From positions 1-43,668 of IMG/VR virus record IMGVR_UViG_3300009609_000016: DNA of 43,668 bases; one strand, 5' to 3'. Shown piece after piece: positions 38,450 to 43,668 of the stretch; positions within the stretch are counted from its first letter, which is position 1; every line of letters starts with the position of its first letter. Below the pieces are notes generated by a model. The model saw nothing but the letters and a program-made list of their open reading frames with translations. It was not told the DNA's origin and did no database searches. Source of the stretch: a virus. Made by a program: the position numbers and the translations under genes.

Positions 38450-38785
38450 CTATGCAAGCCGCATTTCGGCTTCGATACTTTTGATGACGGCTTTCAGCGA
38501 CCGAATCATCTCGATCACCAGCTTTGTCGTGTCTTGCGCCTCTCGCGCTCGCTGATATTGCGGTGTCGCCTGCGCGCGAATCTTTGCCCTGTTCGCGGCC
38601 TCTTCCCCATCCAGTGCCTTGAGCAGCACACCGTTGTAGTCCGCGTCCGCCTGCCGCATCTCCGCTGAGCAGTTGCCAGACAGCGCCGTCAGCTCAATCA
38701 GCAACTCGCGCGCTCGAGATGGGGCGACCTCGGTATCGCGCAACTCCACCTGAATCGCCTTGACCATGTCGCGAACAGTGGTCAT
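38450..38785 (-). CDS. Helical hypothetical protein
   Basis: 111 aa, ATG at 38785 as ATGA. All-helical, charged (VRDMVKAIQVELRDTEVAPSR, QRAREAQDTTKLVIEMIRSLKAVIKSIEAEM). Coiled-coil likely. Sits upstream of the SSB-like gene. Function unknown. Confidence 0.6.
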   Translation of the reverse strand: MTTVRDMVKAIQVELRDTEVAPSRARELLIELTALSGNCSAEMRQADADYNGVLLKALDGEEAANRAKIRAQATPQYQRAREAQDTTKLVIEMIRSLKAVIKSIEAEMRLA

Positions 38786-38877
38786 TCCTCGTCCTGCCCG
38801 TAATCGAAGTACGGCCCGAAGAACAGCATCCCGCCGACCACCACCACGAGACACACCGCCAGGATCAGCAGGCTCAT
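38782..38877 (-). CDS. 31-aa membrane microprotein
   Basis: ATG at 38877 as ATGA, stop as ATGA. One membrane helix (SLLILAVCLVVVVGGMLFFG) and an acidic tail (DYGQDEE). The two perfect junctions support it. Function unknown. Confidence 0.55.
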   Translation of the reverse strand: MSLLILAVCLVVVVGGMLFFGPYFDYGQDEE

Positions 38878-39200
38878 CGCCATTCAGCCTTCGCGATGGC
38901 GGCAGCGACCATGTCAGGCGTGCGCAGTGCAGGATCGTTGCTGCATGGATCTGGCATCCGAATGAACCCCAGCTCGATGCCGTTCGCGATGAACTGATTT
39001 GCCGCCTTCAGCGCCGCCAGCAGTTCGTCAAAGTTGTTCACCGCGCGACAGATGAACTCGGCGTTGGCCTGATCAACGTAACGGGCAACGACATCGCCAC
39101 TCACGCCGTCATTGCGATGAACAGTCCCGGAGCCAGCACGATAGGTCCACGGCAGCGGGCTGTGTGCGCTACCGGCCGGAGCATCAGTCTTCTTCATCAT
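38874..39200 (-). CDS. Conserved phage protein of unknown function
   Basis: 108 aa. The ATG at 39200 is preferred (ATGA overlap, AAGGG 6 bases ahead). It has HSPLPWTYRAGSGTVH and later ANAEFICRAVNNFDELLAALKAA, a pair of blocks I know from many phage early proteins. No enzymatic motif. Confidence 0.7.
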   Translation of the reverse strand: MMKKTDAPAGSAHSPLPWTYRAGSGTVHRNDGVSGDVVARYVDQANAEFICRAVNNFDELLAALKAANQFIANGIELGFIRMPDPCSNDPALRTPDMVAAAIAKAEWR

Positions 39201-39307
39201 CGCCATCCCTTGATCACCACACGCACACTCGGGATCTGCTCAGACAGGTAATACAGACCCGATCCGATCAGGCCGACACACACCGCGAGCCCGCAGGCCG
39301 TTAGCAC
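39197..39307 (-). CDS. 36-aa membrane microprotein
   Basis: GTG at 39307, stop as ATGA. Membrane helix LTACGLAVCVGLIGSGLYYL, then a short basic tail. It overlaps the upstream coiled-coil gene by 7 bases. Function unknown. Confidence 0.5.
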   Translation of the reverse strand: MLTACGLAVCVGLIGSGLYYLSEQIPSVRVVIKGWR

Positions 39308-39444
39308 TTCTGCTCCAGCGCCGCGATCGCCGCGGTCAAGGCCTTCACCGTCGTCTCGTGCGCGATCCGCGCCTGCCGATAGGTGTCGTCCGCCTTCGCC
39401 AACTGAATCCGCAGACTGTCGATCACGTCGGTTGTCTTCGCCAT
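39301..39444 (-). CDS. 47-aa coiled-coil microprotein
   Basis: ATG at 39444 (TAATG) with GGGAG 8 bases ahead. A single long helix (DVIDSLRIQLAKADDTYRQARIAHETTV in outline) ends in Cys. Probably oligomeric. Function unknown. Confidence 0.55.
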   Translation of the reverse strand: MAKTTDVIDSLRIQLAKADDTYRQARIAHETTVKALTAAIAALEQKC

Positions 39445-39575
39445 TACAGAACTCCCGTCCACTTGAGGACCACGACCACCACGAACGTGGCTCCCGCGAG
39501 TGCCGCCGCGTAGACCGCAGCAATCACGCCGAGTGCCGCGATGGCCGTCATGCAGCCGGAGCCGTCTTTGCTCAT
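39444..39575 (-). CDS. 43-aa membrane microprotein
   Basis: ATG at 39575 as ATGA, stop shared with the next ATG. Ala/Val-rich membrane helix (MTAIAALGVIAAVYAAALAG, TFVVVVVLKW). Third tiny membrane protein in 800 bases. Function unknown. Confidence 0.52.
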   Translation of the reverse strand: MSKDGSGCMTAIAALGVIAAVYAAALAGATFVVVVVLKWTGVL

Positions 39576-39943
39576 CCGACTTTCCTTTCCAACTCGATGA
39601 CCGTGCGAATCGTGGCTCCCGGTGTCGCTTCCGCCTGCGCCGCGATGAGTGCAGGCCCGAGCAGGTCGTGCGCCTGGAATTTCCAGACGTGTGCGTTCTC
39701 CTTGCCCGACAGCCAGCGCGAAAACTGCGCGCGTTCGACGCCCAACTGCTCGGCCGCGTCCTTGTCGATCAGCCCCGACAACTCCACCGCGCGGCCCAAA
39801 ATGCGGCCGAATTTCGCGCGGCCGGCGTCCTCGTCAACTTTTGTGAGAACCGCCTTCGCTGGTACCGGGCGCACGTCATCAAAATTGTGGCGATGACTCG
39901 CCTCGAAGGATTCGACAGCATGGGTGCGTGATGACGAAGCCAC
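39572..39943 (-). CDS. Helix-turn-helix regulator
   Basis: 123 aa, GTG at 39943 with GGAG 7 bases ahead. Residues about 40-85 have ILGRAVELSGLIDKDAAEQLG, VERAQFSRWLSGKENAHVW, an XRE/Cro-like helix-turn-helix. The C-terminal part is helical. Likely an early regulator. Confidence 0.75.
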   Translation of the reverse strand: MASSSRTHAVESFEASHRHNFDDVRPVPAKAVLTKVDEDAGRAKFGRILGRAVELSGLIDKDAAEQLGVERAQFSRWLSGKENAHVWKFQAHDLLGPALIAAQAEATPGATIRTVIELERKVG

Positions 39944-40461
39944 TAGCGATCTCCAGCCTGCTGGCAGTAGGTGCGGCCTTTAACAATCAACGAGATCGCG
40001 GAGATGCTTACCCCGTAGCGTTGCGCGAGCGTCTTCTGCACCACCCCGCCAGCGAAGTAATCAGCGCGGATGGTGGCGGCCTCGGCGTCGGTGAGTTTGG
40101 CCGCAGACGCCGCGCTGCCACGTTGCGTATTGTGGCGACGACGGCCGCGAGCATCCATGTCGGCCATGTTGTCCGCATGCGTTCCCACCAACAGGTGCTC
40201 GGGATTGCAACACGGCGGGTTGTCGCACGTGTGGCGCACAACCATGCCGGTAGGAATCTCTTTGCCGTTCGCCAGCATCCAAGCGAACCGATGCGCAGAC
40301 AGCCGATTCGTGCTGCCGTATCGCTCTGTGACCATGTACCCGTAGCCGCGTTGATTGCGCATGCTGCCGGTCCACGGCCAGCACTCGTTCTCAGCGCCAA
40401 CCGCCACGTTCTTTAGGAAGGCTTGGATTATGGAAAACCGAGCACCATACATCGACGTCAC
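39943..40461 (-). CDS. HNH endonuclease with C-terminal HTH (homing-type)
   Basis: 172 aa, GTG as GTGA. NVAVGAENECWPWTG, GYGYM, AHRFAWMLANG, then VRHTCDNPPCCNPEHLLVGTH: the HNH_3 zinc/beta-beta-alpha nuclease. Residues about 125-165 are a helix-turn-helix (KLTDAEAATIRADYFA, AQRYGVSISAISLIVKG) for DNA recognition. This is the layout of free-standing phage homing endonucleases. A paralogue lies at 41348. Confidence 0.88.
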   Translation of the reverse strand: MTSMYGARFSIIQAFLKNVAVGAENECWPWTGSMRNQRGYGYMVTERYGSTNRLSAHRFAWMLANGKEIPTGMVVRHTCDNPPCCNPEHLLVGTHADNMADMDARGRRRHNTQRGSAASAAKLTDAEAATIRADYFAGGVVQKTLAQRYGVSISAISLIVKGRTYCQQAGDR

Positions 40462-40697
40462 ACCTCTTCGAAAATCAGCCGCTCGAACTCCCGAAGCACC
40501 GTCGCGTGGGCGGTTGCTGCCCTTCGCGCCAAAGCCTGCTGTGCCGCCGCAGCCCTATCTGCGCGTGAGGCCAGACCGTCGCAGTCAGTCGCGGCTAGGA
40601 TCTGCTTTGGCGGCAATGCAGACGGCGCTCGATGGTCGACGGGCATTCGTCGCACGGCATCAGACATCGGCCGACGTGAATACGGGTTCCGGCTCAC
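40458..40697 (-). CDS. Hypothetical helical protein
   Basis: 79 aa, GTG at 40697 as GTGA (an internal ATG is possible). Pro-containing N-terminus then an Ala/Arg-rich helix (LASRADRAAAAQQALARRAA, ATVLREFERLIFEEV). No motif. Confidence 0.5.
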   Translation of the reverse strand: MSRNPYSRRPMSDAVRRMPVDHRAPSALPPKQILAATDCDGLASRADRAAAAQQALARRAATAHATVLREFERLIFEEV

Positions 40698-40993
40698 AAT
40701 GACTCCAGGCCCGTCACCTTGTAGACAAAACAGGCATCCCTTCGGGCCGCGGTCTTCACCAGCAGGCCAGCGTGCTCGAGGGCGTTCACACGGGCAGCCA
40801 CAGATGCCCGCCCATACCCGCACTGCTCGCTGCATTCGCGCTGCGTGCCCCCGTGCGCGCCCTTCACCGAGAACCAGCCCAGCACCGTGGCCGATTGCGG
40901 ACCCGCGATCCGCGCCGCTCGAATGGCCGCATCGCGTGATGTGTCGGAGTGCGATTGAAACGGGAGAGATGGGACGGTGTTGAGATACGGCAT
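40694..40993 (-). CDS. Winged-helix regulator
   Basis: 99 aa, ATG at 40993. QRECSEQCGYGRASVAARVNAL, EHAGLLVKTAARR: helix-turn-helix and wing as in MarR-like phage proteins. The first 35 residues (SHSDTSRDAAIRA) recall a common phage early-protein start. Regulator, target unknown. Confidence 0.68.
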   Translation of the reverse strand: MPYLNTVPSLPFQSHSDTSRDAAIRAARIAGPQSATVLGWFSVKGAHGGTQRECSEQCGYGRASVAARVNALEHAGLLVKTAARRDACFVYKVTGLESL

Positions 40994-40994
40994 G

Positions 40995-41348
40995 TCAGGC
41001 GACTCCTTCGACGTCACAACACGTCATCGACTTCTGCGTGCATGGCTCGTGAATGGCGACGTAAATCTTGCGGTCCAACCTGCCACGCAGCTTCCGCGGC
41101 TCCACGGGGACCAATCGGAAGCCGTGCGTTTTCAGATCGGTATAGCCGTAGATGGTGTAACAGCGATGCGTCCACGAGCAGCGGCGGATCGCAAACGTCA
41201 CCGAACGCAGGTCGCCGTTCTGGTACCGATTCACTTCGCGCACCACTCGCCACGGTCCACCACGAGACGCCAGCACAGAACCGACCACGACATCGGCCAT
41301 CCACGGCAACTGCTGACGCTGAAATCCGTTGCGATAACCGCGAGGCAT
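40995..41348 (-). CDS. Hypothetical basic protein
   Basis: 117 aa, ATG joined to the upstream stop as TGATG. Basic beta-rich protein (VVVGSVLASRGGPWRVVREV, DLRSVTFAIRRCSWTHRCYT) with several Cys and a C-terminal TCCDVEG. It could bind DNA or RNA. Not recognised. Confidence 0.55.
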   Translation of the reverse strand: MPRGYRNGFQRQQLPWMADVVVGSVLASRGGPWRVVREVNRYQNGDLRSVTFAIRRCSWTHRCYTIYGYTDLKTHGFRLVPVEPRKLRGRLDRKIYVAIHEPCTQKSMTCCDVEGVA

Positions 41349-41893
41349 CAGCCAACCCTTTCGATGGAGTCGTATTGCCGACGAGCGCCGCGAACGATCA
41401 TCGAGACGAGCGGCTGAGAGACGCCATGCTTGCGCGCCATCTCGGTGATCGCCCCTCGCCCGTTGCGCGCGACGTGGGTCAGAATCTCGGATACCTGTTC
41501 AGTGGTGAGCTTCCTCGGCATCGTCGGATGCGGCACGGCCAGCAACCCACGAGCAGAGGCGTCGCGCATGTTGTCCGTATGGGTTCCAGGCGAGAGATGT
41601 GATGGATTACAGCAACGCTTCACGTCGCACGAGTGAAGGATGTCCGCGCCGTCTGGAATAGGGCCGTATGTTAGACTCCACGCGACGCGATGTGCGCCCA
41701 TGCGATGACGACCAATGCGGAACGACCCGTAGCCTTCGCCGCTCCGGCCACCCTGCCACAGCCAGCACTCCGTCGCTGCACCAACGGCCACCTTGGGCCA
41801 GAAGCGGCGTATTACTTCAGGTAACTCCGCGACTTGACGCTCTGCCAAGTCGCAGTGGTTCCGATACGAGGCGTTATGTAAACCTTTTGACAT
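41348..41893 (-). CDS. HNH endonuclease with C-terminal HTH, paralogue
   Basis: 181 aa from the ATG at 41893 (a TTG at 41914 directly after a stop is possible). WPKVAVGAATECWLWQGG, SGEGYGSFRIG, GAHRVAWSLTYG, LHSCDVKRCCNPSHLSPGTH: same HNH_3 core as the gene at 39943. The C-terminus has KLTTEQVSEILTHVARNG, ARKHGVSQPLVSMIVRG. Two copies within 2 kb suggest homing elements that have spread within the early region. Confidence 0.87.
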   Translation of the reverse strand: MSKGLHNASYRNHCDLAERQVAELPEVIRRFWPKVAVGAATECWLWQGGRSGEGYGSFRIGRHRMGAHRVAWSLTYGPIPDGADILHSCDVKRCCNPSHLSPGTHTDNMRDASARGLLAVPHPTMPRKLTTEQVSEILTHVARNGRGAITEMARKHGVSQPLVSMIVRGARRQYDSIERVG

Positions 41894-41914
41894 GCTCGTT
41901 GACGCCTTGTGCAA

Positions 41915-42169
41915 CTAGCGCTTAGCGCGACTGACCGGCTCGGCGATTTCGTGGCTGTCCAGTTCGCTGGACGCCCAGACTTCCACGGGGATGCCGGTCT
42001 TGCGCTCCAAGTGCAGGGCGTTGTCGAGTCCGGGCAGACGGCCTCCGGTCAGGAGTCTGGACACGTAGGTCTCGTCCCAGCCCAAGTACTCGGCCATCTC
42101 GCGCTGCATGAACCTGCGCCGGTGCATCCAATCCTTCAACTGCTCGGCTCCCGTCTTCATGGGCTTCAT
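41915..42169 (-). CDS. Cro/CI-type helix-turn-helix regulator
   Basis: 84 aa (ATG at 42169; the ATG at 42160 is possible if transcription starts late). KDWMHRRRFMQREMAEYLGW, DETYVSRLLTGGRLPGLDNAL is a standard XRE helix-turn-helix. It is the first leftward gene of the divergent pair around the palindrome, so it is the Cro-like candidate that opens the early region. No strong ribosome binding site; it could be leaderless. Confidence 0.82.
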   Translation of the reverse strand: MKPMKTGAEQLKDWMHRRRFMQREMAEYLGWDETYVSRLLTGGRLPGLDNALHLERKTGIPVEVWASSELDSHEIAEPVSRAKR

Positions 42170-42196
42170 TCAAACATAGCTTGACACCGGTGTCAA
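42168..42196 (-). promoter_or_regulatory. Leftward early promoter (putative)
   Basis: TTGACA (42196-42191), 17-base spacer, TTGAAT (42173-42168) on the minus strand. The -10 overlaps the first ATG of the Cro-like gene, so either the second ATG is used or the promoter is the alternative TATGTT a little upstream. Confidence 0.45.
42181..42196. promoter_or_regulatory. 16-bp perfect palindrome, candidate operator
   Basis: TTGACACCGGTGTCAA lies between the two divergent regulators. It contains a -35-like TTGACA on each strand, so a bound repressor would block both directions. Typical of a phage repressor/Cro operator. No second clear copy was seen near it. Confidence 0.8.
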
Positions 42197-42210
42197 TACC
42201 CAATTACACT
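42181..42210 (+). promoter_or_regulatory. Rightward promoter (putative)
   Basis: TTGACA (42181-42186), 18-base spacer, TACACT (42205-42210), followed by a T-rich stretch. It would drive the repressor-like gene. The -35 is part of the palindrome. Confidence 0.55.
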
Positions 42211-42273
42211 CTTTTTTCAGTCGGGTGGACAGCGGCGTCCGGGGGTTCCGTGGTAAGTGTTCGGCCACCCCGC

Positions 42274-42723
42274 ATGACGGCCAATAAAGTGATGAAGGCG
42301 AACGTGGACGCCTTGCTGCGCGCTCGCGGTCAGACCCGCAAAGATTTAGCGGTGTGGTGCCGAAAAACGGAGAGCTGGATCAGCAAAATCATGAAGGAAG
42401 ATCGCCGCGAGTTCCCGATGAAGTACTTCGATCGCATCAGCGACTTCTTCGGCATCGCGACGTATCAGCTCTTACAGCCTGGGATCACTCCGCTGACGGA
42501 ACGGCGCAGCAAGCTCCCGCGCCGGAGTGGGCAGGATCGACGTCTCAGTGCGTTGCATCTGACAGCCTCACCACGCCCTCAGTTGACAGTCGCGCTCGAT
42601 CCTGAGGAAGTGGCAAGGCTGCAACGGCTCAGACTGCTTTCCGAAACTGACCGGCAGAAGGTTGACGAACTACTCCGCGAGGTGACACGCAGGCCGCGAG
42701 GCGTCGCGCCCAATACAGAATGA
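42274..42723 (+). CDS. Repressor-like helix-turn-helix protein
   Basis: 149 aa from the ATG at 42274; a GTG at 42250 with GGGGG ahead would add 8 residues. MKANVDALLRARGQTRKDLAVW, RKTESWISKIMKED is an XRE helix-turn-helix, followed by FDRISDFFGIATYQLL. The C-terminal half is helical (LDPEEVARLQRLRLLSETDRQ), possibly for dimerisation. No LexA/CI-type Ser-Lys protease domain is present. First rightward gene of the switch. Confidence 0.78.
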   Translation: MTANKVMKANVDALLRARGQTRKDLAVWCRKTESWISKIMKEDRREFPMKYFDRISDFFGIATYQLLQPGITPLTERRSKLPRRSGQDRRLSALHLTASPRPQLTVALDPEEVARLQRLRLLSETDRQKVDELLREVTRRPRGVAPNTE

Positions 42724-42974
42724 GCCGACGACGTCGCGGAGTGGCCGAGCGGTAGAAAGAGAGCAGCTCGGTTTCATCAGGGCCGAGCGACAGACGACTG
42801 GGCACAAGGGAACCTCCGGGGTCGTAGGTACGCAGGGACGAAGAAAACGAAAAACTGGGAAGGTGTACTTGTAACCCGGACGCGACCTACTGAGCAATAG
42901 GGAAAACACGACAGTGGAAAATTCCCCAGCGGAATATGTGGCTACACAAACTCGACTTACTTGGAGTACCGGAC
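42724..42974 (+). other. Intergenic region with hairpin
   Basis: 251 bases. It has a GCTCGG/CCGAGC hairpin with an 11-base loop near 42768-42790, and a symmetric ATTCC-5-GGAAT element near 42922-42936. A GGCCGAGCGGTAGA stretch looks like the D-arm of a Ser/Leu tRNA but the rest does not fold as a tRNA. No gene with support. Confidence 0.5.
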
Positions 42975-43166
42975 ATGCGACACCATCCAGATCACCCCAG
43001 GAGCTGGCGTGAGATTCAACCCACACTTTCGACCGCCGAGCAGGTTCGGTTCACCACCTACGCCGCCCGCCTCGGATTCACCGAGCTTGCCATCGAACCC
43101 GCCTACGTCGTTGAATCTCTCTTTCACGGCTGGCGGACAGAGTCGGCTGTTGCGGTTGGCGCGTAG
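42975..43166 (+). CDS. Small hypothetical protein
   Basis: 63 aa, ATG with TTGGAG 8 bases ahead. Helical (SWREIQPTLSTAEQVRFTTYAARLGF, ELAIEPAYVVESLFHGW in parts). It is the second gene of the rightward group. No motif recognised. Confidence 0.58.
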   Translation: MRHHPDHPRSWREIQPTLSTAEQVRFTTYAARLGFTELAIEPAYVVESLFHGWRTESAVAVGA

Positions 43167-43287
43167 ACCGCACGCCTACGTGCCCTTTGTGCGGCCCTAC
43201 GTCCCGCCGCTGTTCTCGACGGTGCTGTGGATTGTCTGTGCGGGGGCCGGACTGATCGCGATGGCGTGGTGGGTTAAAACGCATTGA
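43156..43287 (+). CDS. Small membrane protein, start uncertain
   Basis: About 43 aa from a TTG at 43156; a GTG at 43180 is an alternative. Pro-rich start, then a membrane helix (LWIVCAGAGLIAMAWWV). It overlaps the previous gene's end. Support is the clean membrane segment and position. Confidence 0.42.
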   Translation: MARRPHAYVPFVRPYVPPLFSTVLWIVCAGAGLIAMAWWVKTH

Positions 43288-43290
43288 CGA

Positions 43291-43334
43291 CGCGCGTGGT
43301 AGGCTTTCCTACGGGGCGCATGGGGATCTACCGC
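43291..43334 (+). repeat. Boundary repeat, site E
   Basis: CGCGCGTGGT (43291-43300) and TGGGGATCTACCGC (43321-43334), with a small hairpin (GTAGG/CCTAC) between them. It lies just upstream of the 43354 gene, followed by AACGAGG as ribosome binding site. Also readable as a 10-codon frame starting MGIYR. Confidence 0.9.
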
Positions 43335-43353
43335 AGAGAGGCAACGAGGTGAC

Positions 43354-43614
43354 GTGGACATGAATGGCAGCCTACGAAGTGACCGCGTCGGCGTGATGGT
43401 GAAGTGCTTGCGGTGTCACCACATGAAAAAGCCGGTCGGGAGAAGCGCGGCGCTGGGGACATCGTATTGCGATGATGACTGCGCTGGCTATCGCCGTGCG
43501 CCGTATCCTGGGTCGTTGTGGCCGGGTGAAAGCGAAGCCGATTTTGGGTACGCCGTTGGAGTTGACGGAACGTCCGACGCGGTAGATCCCCAAGCGCCCC
43601 GCACCACTGGCTGA
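43354..43614 (+). CDS. Zinc-finger-like small protein bracketed by boundary repeats
   Basis: 86 aa from the GTG at 43354 (GAGG 4 bases ahead; ATG at 43360 also possible). CLRC near residues 18-21 and CDDDC near 39-43 may bind zinc. The rest is Gly/Pro-rich with no motif. Site E lies in its leader and site C, inverted, near its 3' end as SDAVDPQ. Its 3' end is repeated at the window start. Confidence 0.65.
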   Translation: MDMNGSLRSDRVGVMVKCLRCHHMKKPVGRSAALGTSYCDDDCAGYRRAPYPGSLWPGESEADFGYAVGVDGTSDAVDPQAPRTTG

Positions 43615-43668
43615 CCACGCGCGACTGAGTCTTTGTGCGTTGTCGGCCACTCCGATGCCCTGCTGGAC
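43546..43668. repeat. Terminal direct repeat, right copy
   Basis: Identical to bases 1-123. Marks closure of the contig or a genuine short terminal repeat. Confidence 0.97.
43579..43623 (-). repeat. Boundary repeat, site C
   Basis: GCGGTAGATCCCCA (43579-43592, plus reading) and the companion GACCACGCGCG (43613-43623), which directly follows the gene stop. Inverted relative to site E. A redundant copy is at 34-78 because of the terminal repeat. Confidence 0.9.

Noticed and set aside
42740-42830. tRNA-like sequence (GGCCGAGCGGTAGA, resembling a Ser/Leu D-arm)
   Set aside because: No matching acceptor stem, anticodon stem of normal loop size or T-arm follows. The hairpin there has an 11-base loop.

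Overview
This window is an essentially complete genome of a short-tailed (podovirus-like) double-stranded DNA phage. Its last 123 bases (43546-43668) repeat its first 123 bases, so the unique sequence is 43,545 bp. That is either a circularly closed assembly or a genuine short terminal repeat. The sequence is GC-rich and densely packed with genes. Neighbouring genes commonly share ATGA, GTGA, TGATG or TAATG start/stop junctions, and many genes use GTG. No integrase, tRNA, CRISPR array or insertion sequence was recognised. The style of the exported proteins (short Sec signals ending A-x-A before Gln) and the base composition would suit an Acidobacteriota-like or other GC-rich Gram-negative host, but the host is an inference only.

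Layout. Almost everything is read on the minus strand, from about 42.2 kb down to 0.2 kb. At 42.17-42.27 kb two helix-turn-helix regulators diverge around a perfect 16-bp palindrome. Leftward of it lies the early region (42-33 kb): HNH endonucleases, winged-helix proteins, many tiny membrane or zinc-ribbon proteins, an SSB-like protein beside a YqaJ-type exonuclease, an RNA ligase, a helical protein, an N6/N4 DNA methyltransferase and a PD-(D/E)XK nuclease. A good sigma70-like promoter at about 33.0 kb feeds a roughly 400-base structured leader and then a replication-associated group that includes a C5 cytosine methyltransferase (32.6-30.4 kb). After small accessory genes and an HTH plus GIY-YIG-like (T5orf172/MUG113) fusion comes a promoter with an operator-like dyad (28.4 kb), and then packaging and head genes: small terminase, large terminase, portal, a 22-bp hairpin terminator, scaffold and major capsid. 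The tail, ejection and surface block (17-4 kb) follows, then lysis genes (GH24 lysozyme and membrane proteins, 3.8-2.7 kb), a metallophosphoesterase and small regulators. A short plus-strand group (42.3-43.6 kb) carries the repressor-like protein and three small genes, and converges on the end of the minus-strand block across the circle junction.

What stands out. (1) At least seven predicted Sec signal peptides, five of them in the surface and tail block, including the beta-helix fibre. This is very unusual for a tailed phage. (2) Short repeats sit at gene boundaries: a 14-base sequence, TGGGGATCTACCGC, occurs at five sites and twice brackets a single gene as inverted copies with a related leader and ribosome binding site; two Cys-containing microgenes are bracketed by 17-base direct repeats. 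These may be operators (stoperator-like) or recombination boundaries of single-gene cassettes. (3) There is an unusual crowd of zinc-ribbon proteins, including a Cys4 extension on the large terminase. (4) A tandem pair of related proteins of unknown function lies between head and tail genes.
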